From Betaproteobacteria bacterium Ga0077526 (GTDB lineage: Bacteria; Pseudomonadota; Gammaproteobacteria; Burkholderiales; Ga0077523): 64,000 nt of DNA. Positions 42,124-50,471 of the stretch are shown here, piece by piece. Location of the stretch: contig LNDV01000035.1 in assembly GCA_001464765.1 (NCBI GenBank), forward strand, positions 186,001 to 250,000. The letters run 5' to 3'. Made by a program: the position numbers and the translations under genes. The notes under the pieces are model-generated. The model did no database searches. It was not told the DNA's origin and saw only the letters and a list, made by a program, of their open reading frames with translations. The first letter of the stretch is position 1; the number at the start of each line of letters is the position of its first letter.

Positions 42124-43565
42124 CCTTTGGAATGGTCGTGGGAGTGCGCGGGTGGCGCGGCGGGTGTGTCGGGCACGACCGGCGGCGGAACCGTCGAAGC
42201 CACGGGTAGCCGGCCACCCAGCGCCTGCTGCAGGTGGGCCTGCGCGAGCCAGAAGTCGCGCAGCGCTTCGATGTAACCGTTGGCCGCGGCAACCTGCTCC
42301 CGCGAGTCGGCCAGCAGTTCGAACACGCTGAGTAGCATGCCGTTGTAGCGCAGCAGGTTCTCCGCAGAGATGCGGCGACGCAGCGGCAGAATTTCATCGC
42401 GGTATTGCTGCGCCACTTCCCAGGCCAGCTGGTAGTTCGCATGGGCCTCGCGTACTTCGGAGCGCGCGTTGAGCGCCGTCTCAGCGACGCGGTGCACGGC
42501 CTGCATGTAGAGCGACTCGGCCCGTGCGACACGCGCACCGCCCCAGTCGAACAGGGGCAGCTCTACGCTGATCTCGTAGCCCTTCTTGGTCATGTGCCCG
42601 TCTTCCAGCAGCGTGGCGGGGCCGAGTTCCAGCGCATTGATGAAGCGGGTCGTCTTCACGAGGCCGAGCGAGGCCGCGGTGGACTCCGCCCCACGCTTCG
42701 CCGCGGCGACGTCGAGCCGCTGCGCCATCGCGAAGGCTTCCACGTCTCCGAGGTCCGCTGGCGCCGAGGGCAGCTCCGGCAGACGCTCGGGCAGCCGATA
42801 CCGGGCGCCCTCCCCCGACAGACCCATCAGCCGCGTGAGTCGCTCCCGCGCCTGGGTGGATGCCGTGCGTGCCCGCAGCCACTGGGCACGCGCATCCAGC
42901 TCGAAGGCTTTTTCGCGCAGCTGGTCGAGCTTGGAGAAGTTGCCGGCGCCCGCCATGCGTGCGGCGAGTTCGGCACCGACGTCCGCGGCCTCCTGCACTG
43001 TCTTGAGGTAGCGCACGGTCTCCTCGGCAGCCGCGGCTTCGAAATACGCACGCCGCGTCTCCATCGCAAGCGCGAGGACCCGATCAGTCACCTGCAGTTT
43101 CACTGCCTCGAAACGCCGGCGCTCCATGCGTGAGACCGCCGGCATCGTGAGCAGCCCGAGCACCGGAAAGGTCAGGGACGTCTCGTACTTGAAGCCCTCG
43201 TCGGACCGCGTGCGGATGGTGCTGAACCGCGGATTGGCCAGCCGGCCCGCCTGCACGACGTCGGCTTCGGCAAGCCGCAGCTCGGCATAGGTGGCTTGCA
43301 GTCCGGGGTTGTTGAGCAGGGCGAGTTGCACCGCGTCGTCCGCGCTGAGCGGCTGCGAGAGCAACCGGTCGGACTCCCTGCGGATGGTGTTCCCGTCACC
43401 GGGGGTACGCGCCCATACGAGCTGTTTGTCGAGCCGTGACCGCGCGGCGTCCGCCACATCGGCATGCCCGCTGTCGCGACTGAGGCGGGCGCAGCCCGTC
43501 GCCAGTAGCGCAGCCATGGCGATGATCGCGAACCTTGCGGTCGCACGCCTTGAATTCGAATGCAT
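42120..43565 (-). CDS. TolC-family outer-membrane lipoprotein of the copper operon
   Basis: A 481-residue outer-membrane factor. The N-terminal signal ends in a lipobox (ALLATGC). The mature protein has the long alternating helices of the TolC/OEP family (LSADDAVQLALLNNPGLQATYAELRLAEADVVQAGRLANP; repeated GYEISVELPLFDWGGARVARAESLYMQAV in the second half) and ends with a His-containing tail (HSHDHSKG). Cation or copper export as part of a tripartite pump is likely, but no RND pump or adaptor is next to it here. ATG at 43565 is chosen for the lipoprotein signal. Translationally coupled to the multicopper oxidase. Confidence 0.88.
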   Translation of the reverse strand: MHSNSRRATARFAIIAMAALLATGCARLSRDSGHADVADAARSRLDKQLVWARTPGDGNTIRRESDRLLSQPLSADDAVQLALLNNPGLQATYAELRLAEADVVQAGRLANPRFSTIRTRSDEGFKYETSLTFPVLGLLTMPAVSRMERRRFEAVKLQVTDRVLALAMETRRAYFEAAAAEETVRYLKTVQEAADVGAELAARMAGAGNFSKLDQLREKAFELDARAQWLRARTASTQARERLTRLMGLSGEGARYRLPERLPELPSAPADLGDVEAFAMAQRLDVAAAKRGAESTAASLGLVKTTRFINALELGPATLLEDGHMTKKGYEISVELPLFDWGGARVARAESLYMQAVHRVAETALNARSEVREAHANYQLAWEVAQQYRDEILPLRRRISAENLLRYNGMLLSVFELLADSREQVAAANGYIEALRDFWLAQAHLQQALGGRLPVASTVPPPVVPDTPAAPPAHSHDHSKG

Positions 43566-43640
43566 GAATGCCTCCAACGCCGGGCCCCAAGAGATGGGGC
43601 CGGCAGAAACCGGAACCGCGCGGCGAAGGCCGCGCACCGC

Positions 43641-44039
43641 TCAGACGAGCGGTGTTCTGGGCGGTCTCAGGAGGCGATCGGGCAGGACGTCGGACGATTC
43701 CGCCTGCAGCACGGCTTGCAGTACGGATCCGAAGGGCGCCGAGAACGCTGGCGCCAGGAAGGTGGGCAATGCACCGGCGCAGGCCAGGTGACAGAGACCG
43801 CACTGATTGCAGTCGTTCGAATCGGACGAGGCGTGGTGGGCCTCGCCATGGGTCGCCTCATGGTGATCGGCCATCGTGCCGTCCATGACGTGCCCGGCGT
43901 GCTCCGAGTGCCCGGCCGTGGCGGCCTCGGCAACGGCATAGTCGTCCCCGCAGAAGGGCATCGTGATGCCGGCAAGCACCTGCGTCGGCAGGGTCAGGCA
44001 CATCATCAGGACGACGAGGATTCGGGCGATCGAGCGCAT
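43641..44039 (-). CDS. His/Met/Cys-rich exported protein, putative metal binder
   Basis: A 132-residue protein with signal peptide (MRSIARILVVLMMCLTLPTQVLA). The mature part is rich in His (GHSEHAGHVMDGTMADHHEATHGEAHHASSD) and has a CNQCGLCHLAC cluster. This is typical of small proteins heading copper or cobalt/zinc resistance operons, including DUF2946-type proteins, which probably store or buffer metal. The first gene of the copper operon, 75 bases before the TolC-type gene. Family assignment is tentative. Confidence 0.78.
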   Translation of the reverse strand: MRSIARILVVLMMCLTLPTQVLAGITMPFCGDDYAVAEAATAGHSEHAGHVMDGTMADHHEATHGEAHHASSDSNDCNQCGLCHLACAGALPTFLAPAFSAPFGSVLQAVLQAESSDVLPDRLLRPPRTPLV

Positions 44040-44085
44040 GAGGACAGTCTAGGCCTGACGGAAGGATGGCGCAATGCGGGGCGGC

Positions 44086-44184
44086 GTAGCCCGGACGAGG
44101 CCTGAAAAGGCCGACTCCGGGCACAACCGCCACCAACACGCGCCCAAACCCCGGAGTCGCGCGTGCCGCGCTCGTCCGGGCTAC
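44086..44184. repeat. REP-like palindromic pair (locus 2)
   Basis: Two inverted REP-like units: GTAGCCCGGACGAGG...CCGACTCCGGG (44086-44121) and CCCCGGAGTCG...CTCGTCCGGGCTAC (about 44149-44184). The loop arms (GGCC...GGCC; GCGCG...CGCGC) vary while the flanks are constant, as expected for REP/BIME elements. The outer end of the second unit overlaps the stop codon of the lipocalin gene. Confidence 0.85.
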
Positions 44185-44744
44185 GGGGTGGTATGCATCG
44201 TCCTTACGACTGCGCCGGCATCAAAGCCGAGCGCTCGCACCCGCTCCAGGATCTGCGCATACAACGCGTCGTCCATCTCCGGCTTCCGCGCGAGAATCCA
44301 AAGATATCCACGGTTGGGCGTACCCACTACCGCGTACTCGTAGTCCGCCCCGAGTTCCATCACCCAGTAGGCACCCCAGGTGAAGGGCACCCATCGCAGC
44401 CAGCGCGGCAGAAACGACACCTCCAGCCGCGAGTTCGGCCCCGTCGTGTCGATCGGCCGGGCCACGCCGTCGACGGAATCGGCGCCTCCGTTCTTCAACG
44501 CACACTGGTTGTAGACGCGGATGAGCCCATCCTCGCGCAGCGAATACTCCGCGGAGACGTCGCCCACGCACTTGCGCTGGAAGAAGTTGGGTAACCGCGC
44601 GATCTCGTACCACTTGCCCGCATAGCGTTCGAAGTCGACGGACTCGACAACCGGCAAGGGGTCCGCCGCCATGGCAGCCGCGGGGAGCGCGAGTCCGGCC
44701 GCGAGCACGATCAGGGCGACACATTGCAGGAACAGGTTTCTCAT
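44181..44744 (-). CDS. Bacterial lipocalin (Blc-like)
   Basis: A 187-residue exported lipocalin. Signal peptide to about residue 27 (ALPAAAMAA), then the hallmark YAGKWYEIARLPNFFQRKCVGDVSAEYSL (GxW motif) near 41, RIYNQC-type strand (LIRVYNQCALKNGG) near 74, LPRWLRWVPFTWGAYWVMELGADYEYAVVGTPNRGYLWILAR and a C-terminal helix. It binds lipids or hydrophobic compounds in the periplasm or at the outer membrane. Unlike E. coli Blc there is no lipobox cysteine at the signal junction. The TAG stop lies inside the first bases of a REP-like element, so the last residues may have been changed by its insertion. Confidence 0.9.
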   Translation of the reverse strand: MRNLFLQCVALIVLAAGLALPAAAMAADPLPVVESVDFERYAGKWYEIARLPNFFQRKCVGDVSAEYSLREDGLIRVYNQCALKNGGADSVDGVARPIDTTGPNSRLEVSFLPRWLRWVPFTWGAYWVMELGADYEYAVVGTPNRGYLWILARKPEMDDALYAQILERVRALGFDAGAVVRTMHTTP

Positions 44745-44794
44745 CTTCACATCCGGGAGGCACACGCCCTTGGGTGTCTCGCCGTCCGAATGGT

Positions 44795-47700
44795 TCACTG
44801 CCGGGTTCTTCCCGGGCTCCCCTGGGGACGGCTGCCGCGGGAACGGCGTGGCAGCGCAACGACTTCCGCCGGATGCTCGGGATCCCTGTCCGGCATGCCG
44901 GACAGGATCTCCCGGTAGAGCGCTTCGGATTCCGCCGACGGCGCCACGCCCAGCACGACGGACAGGGTCTGACGGGCCCGGCGATAGGCGGCAATCGCCT
45001 CCGTCGGACGGCCCAGATCGCGGCAGCAGCGCATGAGCCCCTGGTGAAAACGCTCCACGATCGGGTCGGCGTCCAGCCCGCGCTGATAGAGCCGCAGCGC
45101 CTCCTCGCATCGGCCCGCGTTCTCGAGCGCGAGCCCTTCGCCGGCCAGCGCATGGATGAACTTGCCGCGCAGCCTCTCGCGCGCCGCGACAGTCCACGAT
45201 TCCGCCTCCTCGTCCGGAAGGAGTTCACCCTGGTAGAGGGACAGCGCACGGCGGATGGCGTCCGCGTCGTCCGTCCGGTCGAGGAGTTCCTCGAACTGCC
45301 AGGCATCCGCCGCGCACAGCACCCGATCGAGCCACACCTTGCCGCCTTGCTGGACGACGGCATCGTTCACACCAAGCAGTTTGCGCAGACGCAGAACGGT
45401 GATGGAAAGCGCCTGGCGTGCGGCATCGGCCTCCTCGTCGCCCCACAGCGCGTCGCACAGCCAGCGCTCGGGCACCGTTGCACGTCCATGGGCAACGAGC
45501 GCCTGAAGCAGGCTCAACGTCTTTTTCGGGATCTTCCGCTGGAAGGCAAGGCGCTCTCCGCGCAAATGCACCTCGAAGCCCCCGAGCATCCGGACGCGCA
45601 CGGCACGGGGCCAGCTTTCGGGGGCGTCCGACGGCGGCGGCAAACGGAACGTCCGGATCAACTCCTCGACGAAAGGCACTTCGATGCCATTGCGCAGCGC
45701 CAGCGAGAACATGGGTGGCATCGAGCATTCGAGATACCGGAGCATGACCCTGTGGTGCCCGACCTGAGCCAGCGTAAGGGAGTCCCGCAGCAACCGCAGC
45801 GCTTCCGGCACGTCGCCACGCCGATACTCTAGGAAGGCTTGCACCAGACGCACCGACGGCAGCCATGCCGCGAGGACCGGAGCACCGATCACGATCTCCG
45901 CAGACTTCGTGACCAGAGACTCGGCAAGTTCGAACTGGTCGTTTCTGGCCTGCACTTCAGCGTTGTAGAGGCTGAATACCATGATCTGGTGGGGTGTCCC
46001 GATGCGGGCAATCTCCGCTTGCGATTCCACCGCGAAGCGAGCGGCAGCAGCATGGTCTCCCTGCCACGAAGCCCGACGCGACTGGTAGATCCGGAGGAGG
46101 GCAAGACGCATCGGCACAGGACTGAGCGGCGTGGTCTCCACCTCCCGCAGTGTCTCGCAGGCCTTCTCCCAGCCGACCGAGCGAAACTCGACCATGAATC
46201 GATTCAGGAGCAGTTCGCTCGCGATCTCCCTCAAACCCGCGTCGCGGGCCACTGTCGCGCCCGTGTCAAACGCCAGGATGGCTTCTTCGTATCGTGCCTG
46301 GTAGAAACGCATGTACCCCACCGCACGGTGAAACCACGCTGCCTCGCTGGCATTGACCTGCGGATCGTCCAGCAGCGGCCGGGCCCGCTCCGCCATCTCG
46401 TCCGCGACTTCCAGCAGGCCGCGATCGATGCTCATCGAGATTCCCCCTGCAGCGACCGTGAGCCTGCCGCTGCCTGACGGGGACTGCGCGAGTACTTCGA
46501 GGATTCGCGCTGGCGCATCCTCGACCGCCGGATGATTCGGGCAGGCGTAGAAGAGTTGAATGTATATCGACGCCCGGACGTGCGGCGCGCCGATGGCAAC
46601 GTCCAGTCCGCCTCCGAGAGTGCCGAGCTCTTCCAGACGCTCCAGCAACTCAATCCACCGATGCAACCCCGCGTGCGCAAGGTACCCGACCCGCAGCAGC
46701 GCCAGGATCGACCTGGCCTCGCCCGCGGGATCTCCCGCCTCCGCGAAGCCGGCGCGCGCCTTCTCCAGTAGCAGCATGCCCTCGGCGGGGCGGACGGAGG
46801 CTTCGCAGCATCCCTGCCAGTACGTGAGCATCGAGGAACGATCGCGGACCGCGGCAGGAATTCTCTCGAGCCAGTAGGCCAGCGTGGAGCGCCGCCCCTT
46901 GCCGAGCCACGCGTCGCCATGTGTCGCGATGAGTTCGGCCATCCGCCCCCAGTCCTTCGCCTCCGCGAGCAATCCCATCGCGCCGCCGATGTCGTCCGCG
47001 GCGATCAGCATCTCGGCCGATCGGCGTCGCAGTGCGGCGACCTCCTCCGGGTCGCGCGTCTGTCTCAGCTTCTCTTCGAGAAACTCGCGAAACAGCGCGT
47101 GGAACTGGAAAGTGAGTTCACCGCCCTGCCGGCGATCCGTGAAGAAGCGGCGCCGATAAAGCAGCTCCAGCACGTCGCCCGCCTTCGCGTCACCGCTGAG
47201 GGCAACGGCAGACGGCACGGAGACCGACCGGACGAACGCGAGCGACAGCAGGACATCGCGAATGGCGGCAGGCGCGCGGTCGAACAGCAGGTTCGCGAAG
47301 TACTGGAACACGACTTCCCGCGAGTTCGTCGTCACCGGCATCTCGGACTCCACGGTCTGGTCCAGACGCTCCGCGATGAGCGTGAGGCCCGCCGCCCAGC
47401 CCTCGCTGCGCTCGAACAGTTGCCGGATGACTTTCTCTTCCCGTACGCCGCGCAATTCGCAGACGAGCCGCGTCTCGTCGAGGGAAAGCCGAAGATCCTC
47501 CCAGTGGAGTGTGTGGACGGCGCCGCGGGCATGGAGGTCGATGAACGCAGGCGGCGATTCGCCACGGCTCAGCGCGATCAGCGAACTGCGCCGGTCGAGT
47601 TCCCCGATGAGGATGCGAACGAGTTCGTGGAAAGCGGCATCCGCCGGCAGGTCCTGGTAGTTGTCCAGCACCAGCACGGTGTCGGGCGGCAATTGCTCGC

Positions 47701-48043
47701 ACAGTTGCCGGCAGAAGAGTCGACCGAACGCGGAAAGATCGGAGAGATGCTCAGCGAGGAGCCTCGGCAGCCGCAACGGCTGCGCGAGCGGCAGGGCGGC
47801 AGCCGCCGTCGTGAGGTAGTGGAAGAAACCTGCGGGGTCGCCATCGCCCTCGTCCACCTGGTACCAGAGCACGGGCACGCCGCGCGTTTCCAGATAGCTC
47901 GCCACGAGCGTGGTCTTGCCTGCGCCCGGCGGCCCCTCGATCCAGACGAGCGGTCGACCGCGGTTGGCGTCGAGCCGCTCGAACAGCCGCTCCCGCGGCA
48001 CGACACCGAACAGCCTGGGCGCACTGACCTTTGCGATCGTCAT
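44795..48043 (-). CDS. MalT-like ATPase with BTAD winged-helix transcription regulator
   Basis: A 1082-residue regulator. It starts with a STAND-type ATPase domain like MalT (Walker A in WIEGPPGAGKTTLVASYLE near 37; VLVLDNYQDLPAD near 140 as Walker B), continues with helical repeats to about 800 (TPR-like, FYQARYEEAILAFDTGATVA), and ends with an OmpR/AfsR-type winged helix (MLGGFEVHLRGERLAFQRKI near 819 to LRLRKLLG near 890) followed by a BTAD domain to about 1050. MalT proteins normally end in a LuxR HTH, so this is a SARP-type variant. Start ATG at 48043 has GGGGAG at eight bases. Target genes unknown. Confidence 0.88.
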   Translation of the reverse strand: MTIAKVSAPRLFGVVPRERLFERLDANRGRPLVWIEGPPGAGKTTLVASYLETRGVPVLWYQVDEGDGDPAGFFHYLTTAAAALPLAQPLRLPRLLAEHLSDLSAFGRLFCRQLCEQLPPDTVLVLDNYQDLPADAAFHELVRILIGELDRRSSLIALSRGESPPAFIDLHARGAVHTLHWEDLRLSLDETRLVCELRGVREEKVIRQLFERSEGWAAGLTLIAERLDQTVESEMPVTTNSREVVFQYFANLLFDRAPAAIRDVLLSLAFVRSVSVPSAVALSGDAKAGDVLELLYRRRFFTDRRQGGELTFQFHALFREFLEEKLRQTRDPEEVAALRRRSAEMLIAADDIGGAMGLLAEAKDWGRMAELIATHGDAWLGKGRRSTLAYWLERIPAAVRDRSSMLTYWQGCCEASVRPAEGMLLLEKARAGFAEAGDPAGEARSILALLRVGYLAHAGLHRWIELLERLEELGTLGGGLDVAIGAPHVRASIYIQLFYACPNHPAVEDAPARILEVLAQSPSGSGRLTVAAGGISMSIDRGLLEVADEMAERARPLLDDPQVNASEAAWFHRAVGYMRFYQARYEEAILAFDTGATVARDAGLREIASELLLNRFMVEFRSVGWEKACETLREVETTPLSPVPMRLALLRIYQSRRASWQGDHAAAARFAVESQAEIARIGTPHQIMVFSLYNAEVQARNDQFELAESLVTKSAEIVIGAPVLAAWLPSVRLVQAFLEYRRGDVPEALRLLRDSLTLAQVGHHRVMLRYLECSMPPMFSLALRNGIEVPFVEELIRTFRLPPPSDAPESWPRAVRVRMLGGFEVHLRGERLAFQRKIPKKTLSLLQALVAHGRATVPERWLCDALWGDEEADAARQALSITVLRLRKLLGVNDAVVQQGGKVWLDRVLCAADAWQFEELLDRTDDADAIRRALSLYQGELLPDEEAESWTVAARERLRGKFIHALAGEGLALENAGRCEEALRLYQRGLDADPIVERFHQGLMRCCRDLGRPTEAIAAYRRARQTLSVVLGVAPSAESEALYREILSGMPDRDPEHPAEVVALPRRSRGSRPQGSPGRTRQ

Positions 48044-48103
48044 CGGCGTTCTCCCCGGAGGCGGCATGCTCGTCGTCATCGCTCGCAGCGATGCCTGGCA
48101 CTT

Positions 48104-48125
48104 TCCTGCAGTGCATGCTGCAGGA
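48104..48125. promoter_or_regulatory. Perfect dyad upstream of the BTAD regulator
   Basis: TCCTGCAG-TGCATG-CTGCAGGA: an 8-bp inverted repeat around a six-base near-palindrome, 61 bases before the regulator start. It could be an operator for self-regulation. Confidence 0.45.
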
Positions 48126-48127
48126 GA

Positions 48128-48156
48128 CCGCAACCGTCACTATGGCACGGTTGCGG
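48128..48156. promoter_or_regulatory. Perfect 10-bp dyad between regulator and exported protein gene
   Basis: CCGCAACCGT / ACGGTTGCGG around a nine-base loop, beginning 10 bases past the stop of the gene at 48166 (read on the minus strand). Either a terminator for that gene lacking a T-run, or a second regulator-binding dyad next to 48104-48125. Confidence 0.45.
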
Positions 48157-48165
48157 CCCGGGACC

Positions 48166-48666
48166 TCATCGAAGTTTGTAGCTGCCCTTGTTGGGATTGC
48201 ACGCCGCATACCCGTCCGGGCCGGGCCCCGGGTAGTAGTCGGCCTTCCATTCGCCCTTGAGCGTCATGCCTTCGTACTTGCCCGTGCCGAACACGGCCGT
48301 GTACGTGCCGCCGGAACCGTCGGCCGTCCCCTGGTACTCCATGAGCCACTTGTCTCCGTCGGCGTCGGCAATGTCGCAATACCCGAGGTGCTTCGCCTTG
48401 CCGCCCACGATGCCCACCGTACCCCAGCACTTCGCCGTCTGCCGGTCGAACGCGCCGCCGGGGGGCTGCGTGCTGAGCGTGGCCGAACCGGCATAGTGGG
48501 ACGCATAGACCTTGTCGTTCGCCAGGATGGTGGTCCCGCTGCCGATGGTGCAGAACTTCAGTTCGTAGTTGCCCTCCTTCGGCATGTTCACGTTGCCGGC
48601 GTGGGCCGGACCGGCGAGCGCTCCGACCACTGCGCCAAGGATCACCATTTTTGGGGCTGCTTTCAT
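48166..48666 (-). CDS. Exported protein of unknown function
   Basis: A 166-residue protein with signal peptide MKAAPKMVILGAVVGALAGPAHA. The mature domain (KEGNYELKFCTIGSGTTI, LGYCDIADADGDKWLMEYQGT, GTYTAVFGTGKYEGMTLKGEWK, GYAACNPNKGSYKL) has four cysteines and looks like an eight-stranded lipocalin-like or avidin-like barrel as in several exported domains; no family recognised. ATG overlaps the stop of the small upstream gene (ATGA), and the AAGGAGAG ribosome site lies inside that gene, so translation of the two is linked. Confidence 0.78.
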   Translation of the reverse strand: MKAAPKMVILGAVVGALAGPAHAGNVNMPKEGNYELKFCTIGSGTTILANDKVYASHYAGSATLSTQPPGGAFDRQTAKCWGTVGIVGGKAKHLGYCDIADADGDKWLMEYQGTADGSGGTYTAVFGTGKYEGMTLKGEWKADYYPGPGPDGYAACNPNKGSYKLR

Positions 48667-48857
48667 TCCTGACTCTCCTTCGGATCGTTTTTCGGCTGTC
48701 GTCGCCGCTGGCGCGCCGACGGATTCACAAGTGCCCACAACTCGGCGGCCGAGTGAAACGGCCGGACCTCTCCCGTTGCGACCGCCTCGACGACACCGGC
48801 GCATTCCGGGTTGTCCTGCCGGTACACCCGAACGACATAGCTGCGAACTTCGGGCAT
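48663..48857 (-). CDS. Small cytoplasmic protein (64 residues), unknown function
   Basis: MPEVRSYVVRVYRQD at the start, then a single compact domain with VVEAVATGEVRPFHSAAELWALV and a basic tail (RQRRRQPKNDPKE). The pattern of an R-Y-x-V-R-V-Y-R strand, a V-x-x-V-x-T-G-E hairpin and an F-x-x-x-x-E-L-W helix is one I associate with small conserved proteobacterial proteins of no known role. Reality is supported by ATGA coupling to the exported-protein gene and by a plausible fold; its shortness keeps confidence moderate. Confidence 0.6.
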   Translation of the reverse strand: MPEVRSYVVRVYRQDNPECAGVVEAVATGEVRPFHSAAELWALVNPSARQRRRQPKNDPKESQE

Positions 48858-48901
48858 CCGTGGCCTCCCGCTGACTCGAGGTCAGGCTACAGGCCGACGG
48901 G

Positions 48902-48923
48902 CTACAGATCGCCTACAGATCGC
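48902..48923. repeat. Short tandem repeat, 2 x 11 bp
   Basis: CTACAGATCGC is repeated immediately. It lies in the 230-base gap between divergent genes, where operators for either gene could lie, but no function is shown. Confidence 0.4.
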
Positions 48924-49089
48924 CACCAAACCGGCATCCCGACGGATCACGCGCGCCGGCTCGCCCCGCGCTGCCGCGACAAACACGAACGACACGGGAA
49001 TAAGCGGACTGTCGGTGCGTCTTCCATTGCGAAGGCGCCTTGCCTTCTTCCGAATTTGTCCCTTTCCGAAACGACTCAAGGAGTACGAC

Positions 49090-50322
49090 ATGACGTGCAA
49101 TCGCAATCATCCGGTCCGGGCCTTCCGGCTTCACGCCGTGGCCCTCGGACTGCTCGCGGCAACCTCCGCGTGGGGCCAGTCGGCCGCCGTCACCAACGGC
49201 ACGCTGAACATCTCGACGGGCCCCATCAGCGCTGACGCAAAGGTCGTGGTCGGCCCTGCCCCCGGCGTGGTGCAGGTCTTCGGCATCGCCGCCATCGGGG
49301 ACGGCGCCATCTTCAACGGGGTGCGGGCCATCAACTTCACCACCGGCGCGGGTGAGGACAAGCTGCAGTTCGACATCGACTCGCCGCAGAGCCTCGACCT
49401 GCGGATCGACACGGGCTCCGGTCCGGCCGAGACGATGATCTCCTGGCGCGTGCCGTCGACGATCGCCTCGGCGGTCGGCACGCTCGACATCCGGTCGGGT
49501 GCCGGCGCCACGAAGACGTTCCTCAATCTGGAAAGCACCGCACCGGACTTCCGCTTCGGCTGGAACATGCTGAACGGCGGCGGCAACAAGGAAGTGGAGG
49601 CGAAGCTCGCGTACAAGGCGGGCTCGGTCAACGTGGCGAACGACGTCGTACTCTCCCTCGGCGGCGGCACCCACAAGGTGGCGGTCACCGTGGAGAACGA
49701 GGCCTCGAAGTACGGCCTGCGCATGAACTCGGGCAATGCGACGGAACTCGCCGCCATCGTGCAGTCGCCCAACCGCACGAGCGCGCTCAACGTGGATCTC
49801 ACATCTTCCGCGCGCACGACGATGGTCGACATCCAGTCCGCGGCCGATGCCCTGGATCTCGCGCTCGGCGGGAATTACGGTCCGGTGCAGAACAACATCA
49901 ACTACAGCGTCGTGCAGCTCCGACCCGCGGCCGTCAACGCCCGCCTCGGGCTGCGTACCGGCGTCGTGAACGACAAGATCGAGATGAAGTTCGACGGCGA
50001 GACGAGCCGGCTGTCCCTGGGCGGCTTCGTGGAGACCGGCGCAGGCAACGACGAACTCAAGATCGAGTCCAACATGGTGTCGAACACGACGCTCGCCGTG
50101 GACGTCGGCGCCGGCAGCGATGTGGCGGAGCTGTTCTTCAAGGGTCCGCTGTTCCTCCCGCTGCCAGGGCTGCCCCGTCTGCTGGGCGGCGATGGCAACG
50201 ACCAGCTTCGCCTCATTGCCGAGCGTGGCGCCACCGGGCAGCAGCCCCGCATCGACTGCGGTCCGGGCTTCGACGCCGTGCGCGGATTCGGCGTGATTCT
50301 CAACTGCGAGACGTCGAACTAG
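49090..50322 (+). CDS. Exported repeat protein with RTX-like GxGxD motifs
   Basis: A 410-residue protein with a Sec signal peptide (ending SAWGQ, about residue 30) and a mature part dominated by short beta-strands and loops such as GAGEDKLQFDIDS, GAGNDELKIES, GAGSDVAELFF and GDGNDQLRLIA. These are like single RTX/calcium-binding turns but spread out rather than in arrays. It ends CGPGFDAVRGFGVILNCE, the Cys-x-Gly-x-x-Asp cap seen at the end of many such proteins. A secreted or surface beta-helix is likely. AAGGAG at 49077 sets the ATG. Monocistronic, followed by two hairpins. Confidence 0.75.
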   Translation: MTCNRNHPVRAFRLHAVALGLLAATSAWGQSAAVTNGTLNISTGPISADAKVVVGPAPGVVQVFGIAAIGDGAIFNGVRAINFTTGAGEDKLQFDIDSPQSLDLRIDTGSGPAETMISWRVPSTIASAVGTLDIRSGAGATKTFLNLESTAPDFRFGWNMLNGGGNKEVEAKLAYKAGSVNVANDVVLSLGGGTHKVAVTVENEASKYGLRMNSGNATELAAIVQSPNRTSALNVDLTSSARTTMVDIQSAADALDLALGGNYGPVQNNINYSVVQLRPAAVNARLGLRTGVVNDKIEMKFDGETSRLSLGGFVETGAGNDELKIESNMVSNTTLAVDVGAGSDVAELFFKGPLFLPLPGLPRLLGGDGNDQLRLIAERGATGQQPRIDCGPGFDAVRGFGVILNCETSN

Positions 50323-50335
50323 TCGATGGAGAGCG

Positions 50336-50370
50336 TTGTACGGCCTGCGTGACCCGCGCAGGCCGTACAA
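50336..50370. terminator. Hairpin 1 after the repeat-protein gene
   Basis: A perfect 14-bp stem TTGTACGGCCTGCG/CGCAGGCCGTACAA with loop TGACCCG starts 14 bases after the stop. It lacks a T-run; it may act with the stronger hairpin that follows. Confidence 0.6.
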
Positions 50371-50394
50371 AACCTCTGAAGAAAGATCGAGACA

Positions 50395-50434
50395 ACAACG
50401 CCCCCTCTCCCGATGTCGGGAGAGGGGGCGTTGT
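50395..50434. terminator. Long terminator hairpin 2
   Basis: A perfect 18-bp stem (50395-50412 with 50417-50434, loop ATGT) followed by CTTTG. It lies between the convergent repeat-protein and hydrolase genes and probably ends transcription from one or both sides. Confidence 0.75.
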
Positions 50435-50471
50435 CTTTGAACCGCAAACTGCGAACCCGTCGTTCGAAGGA

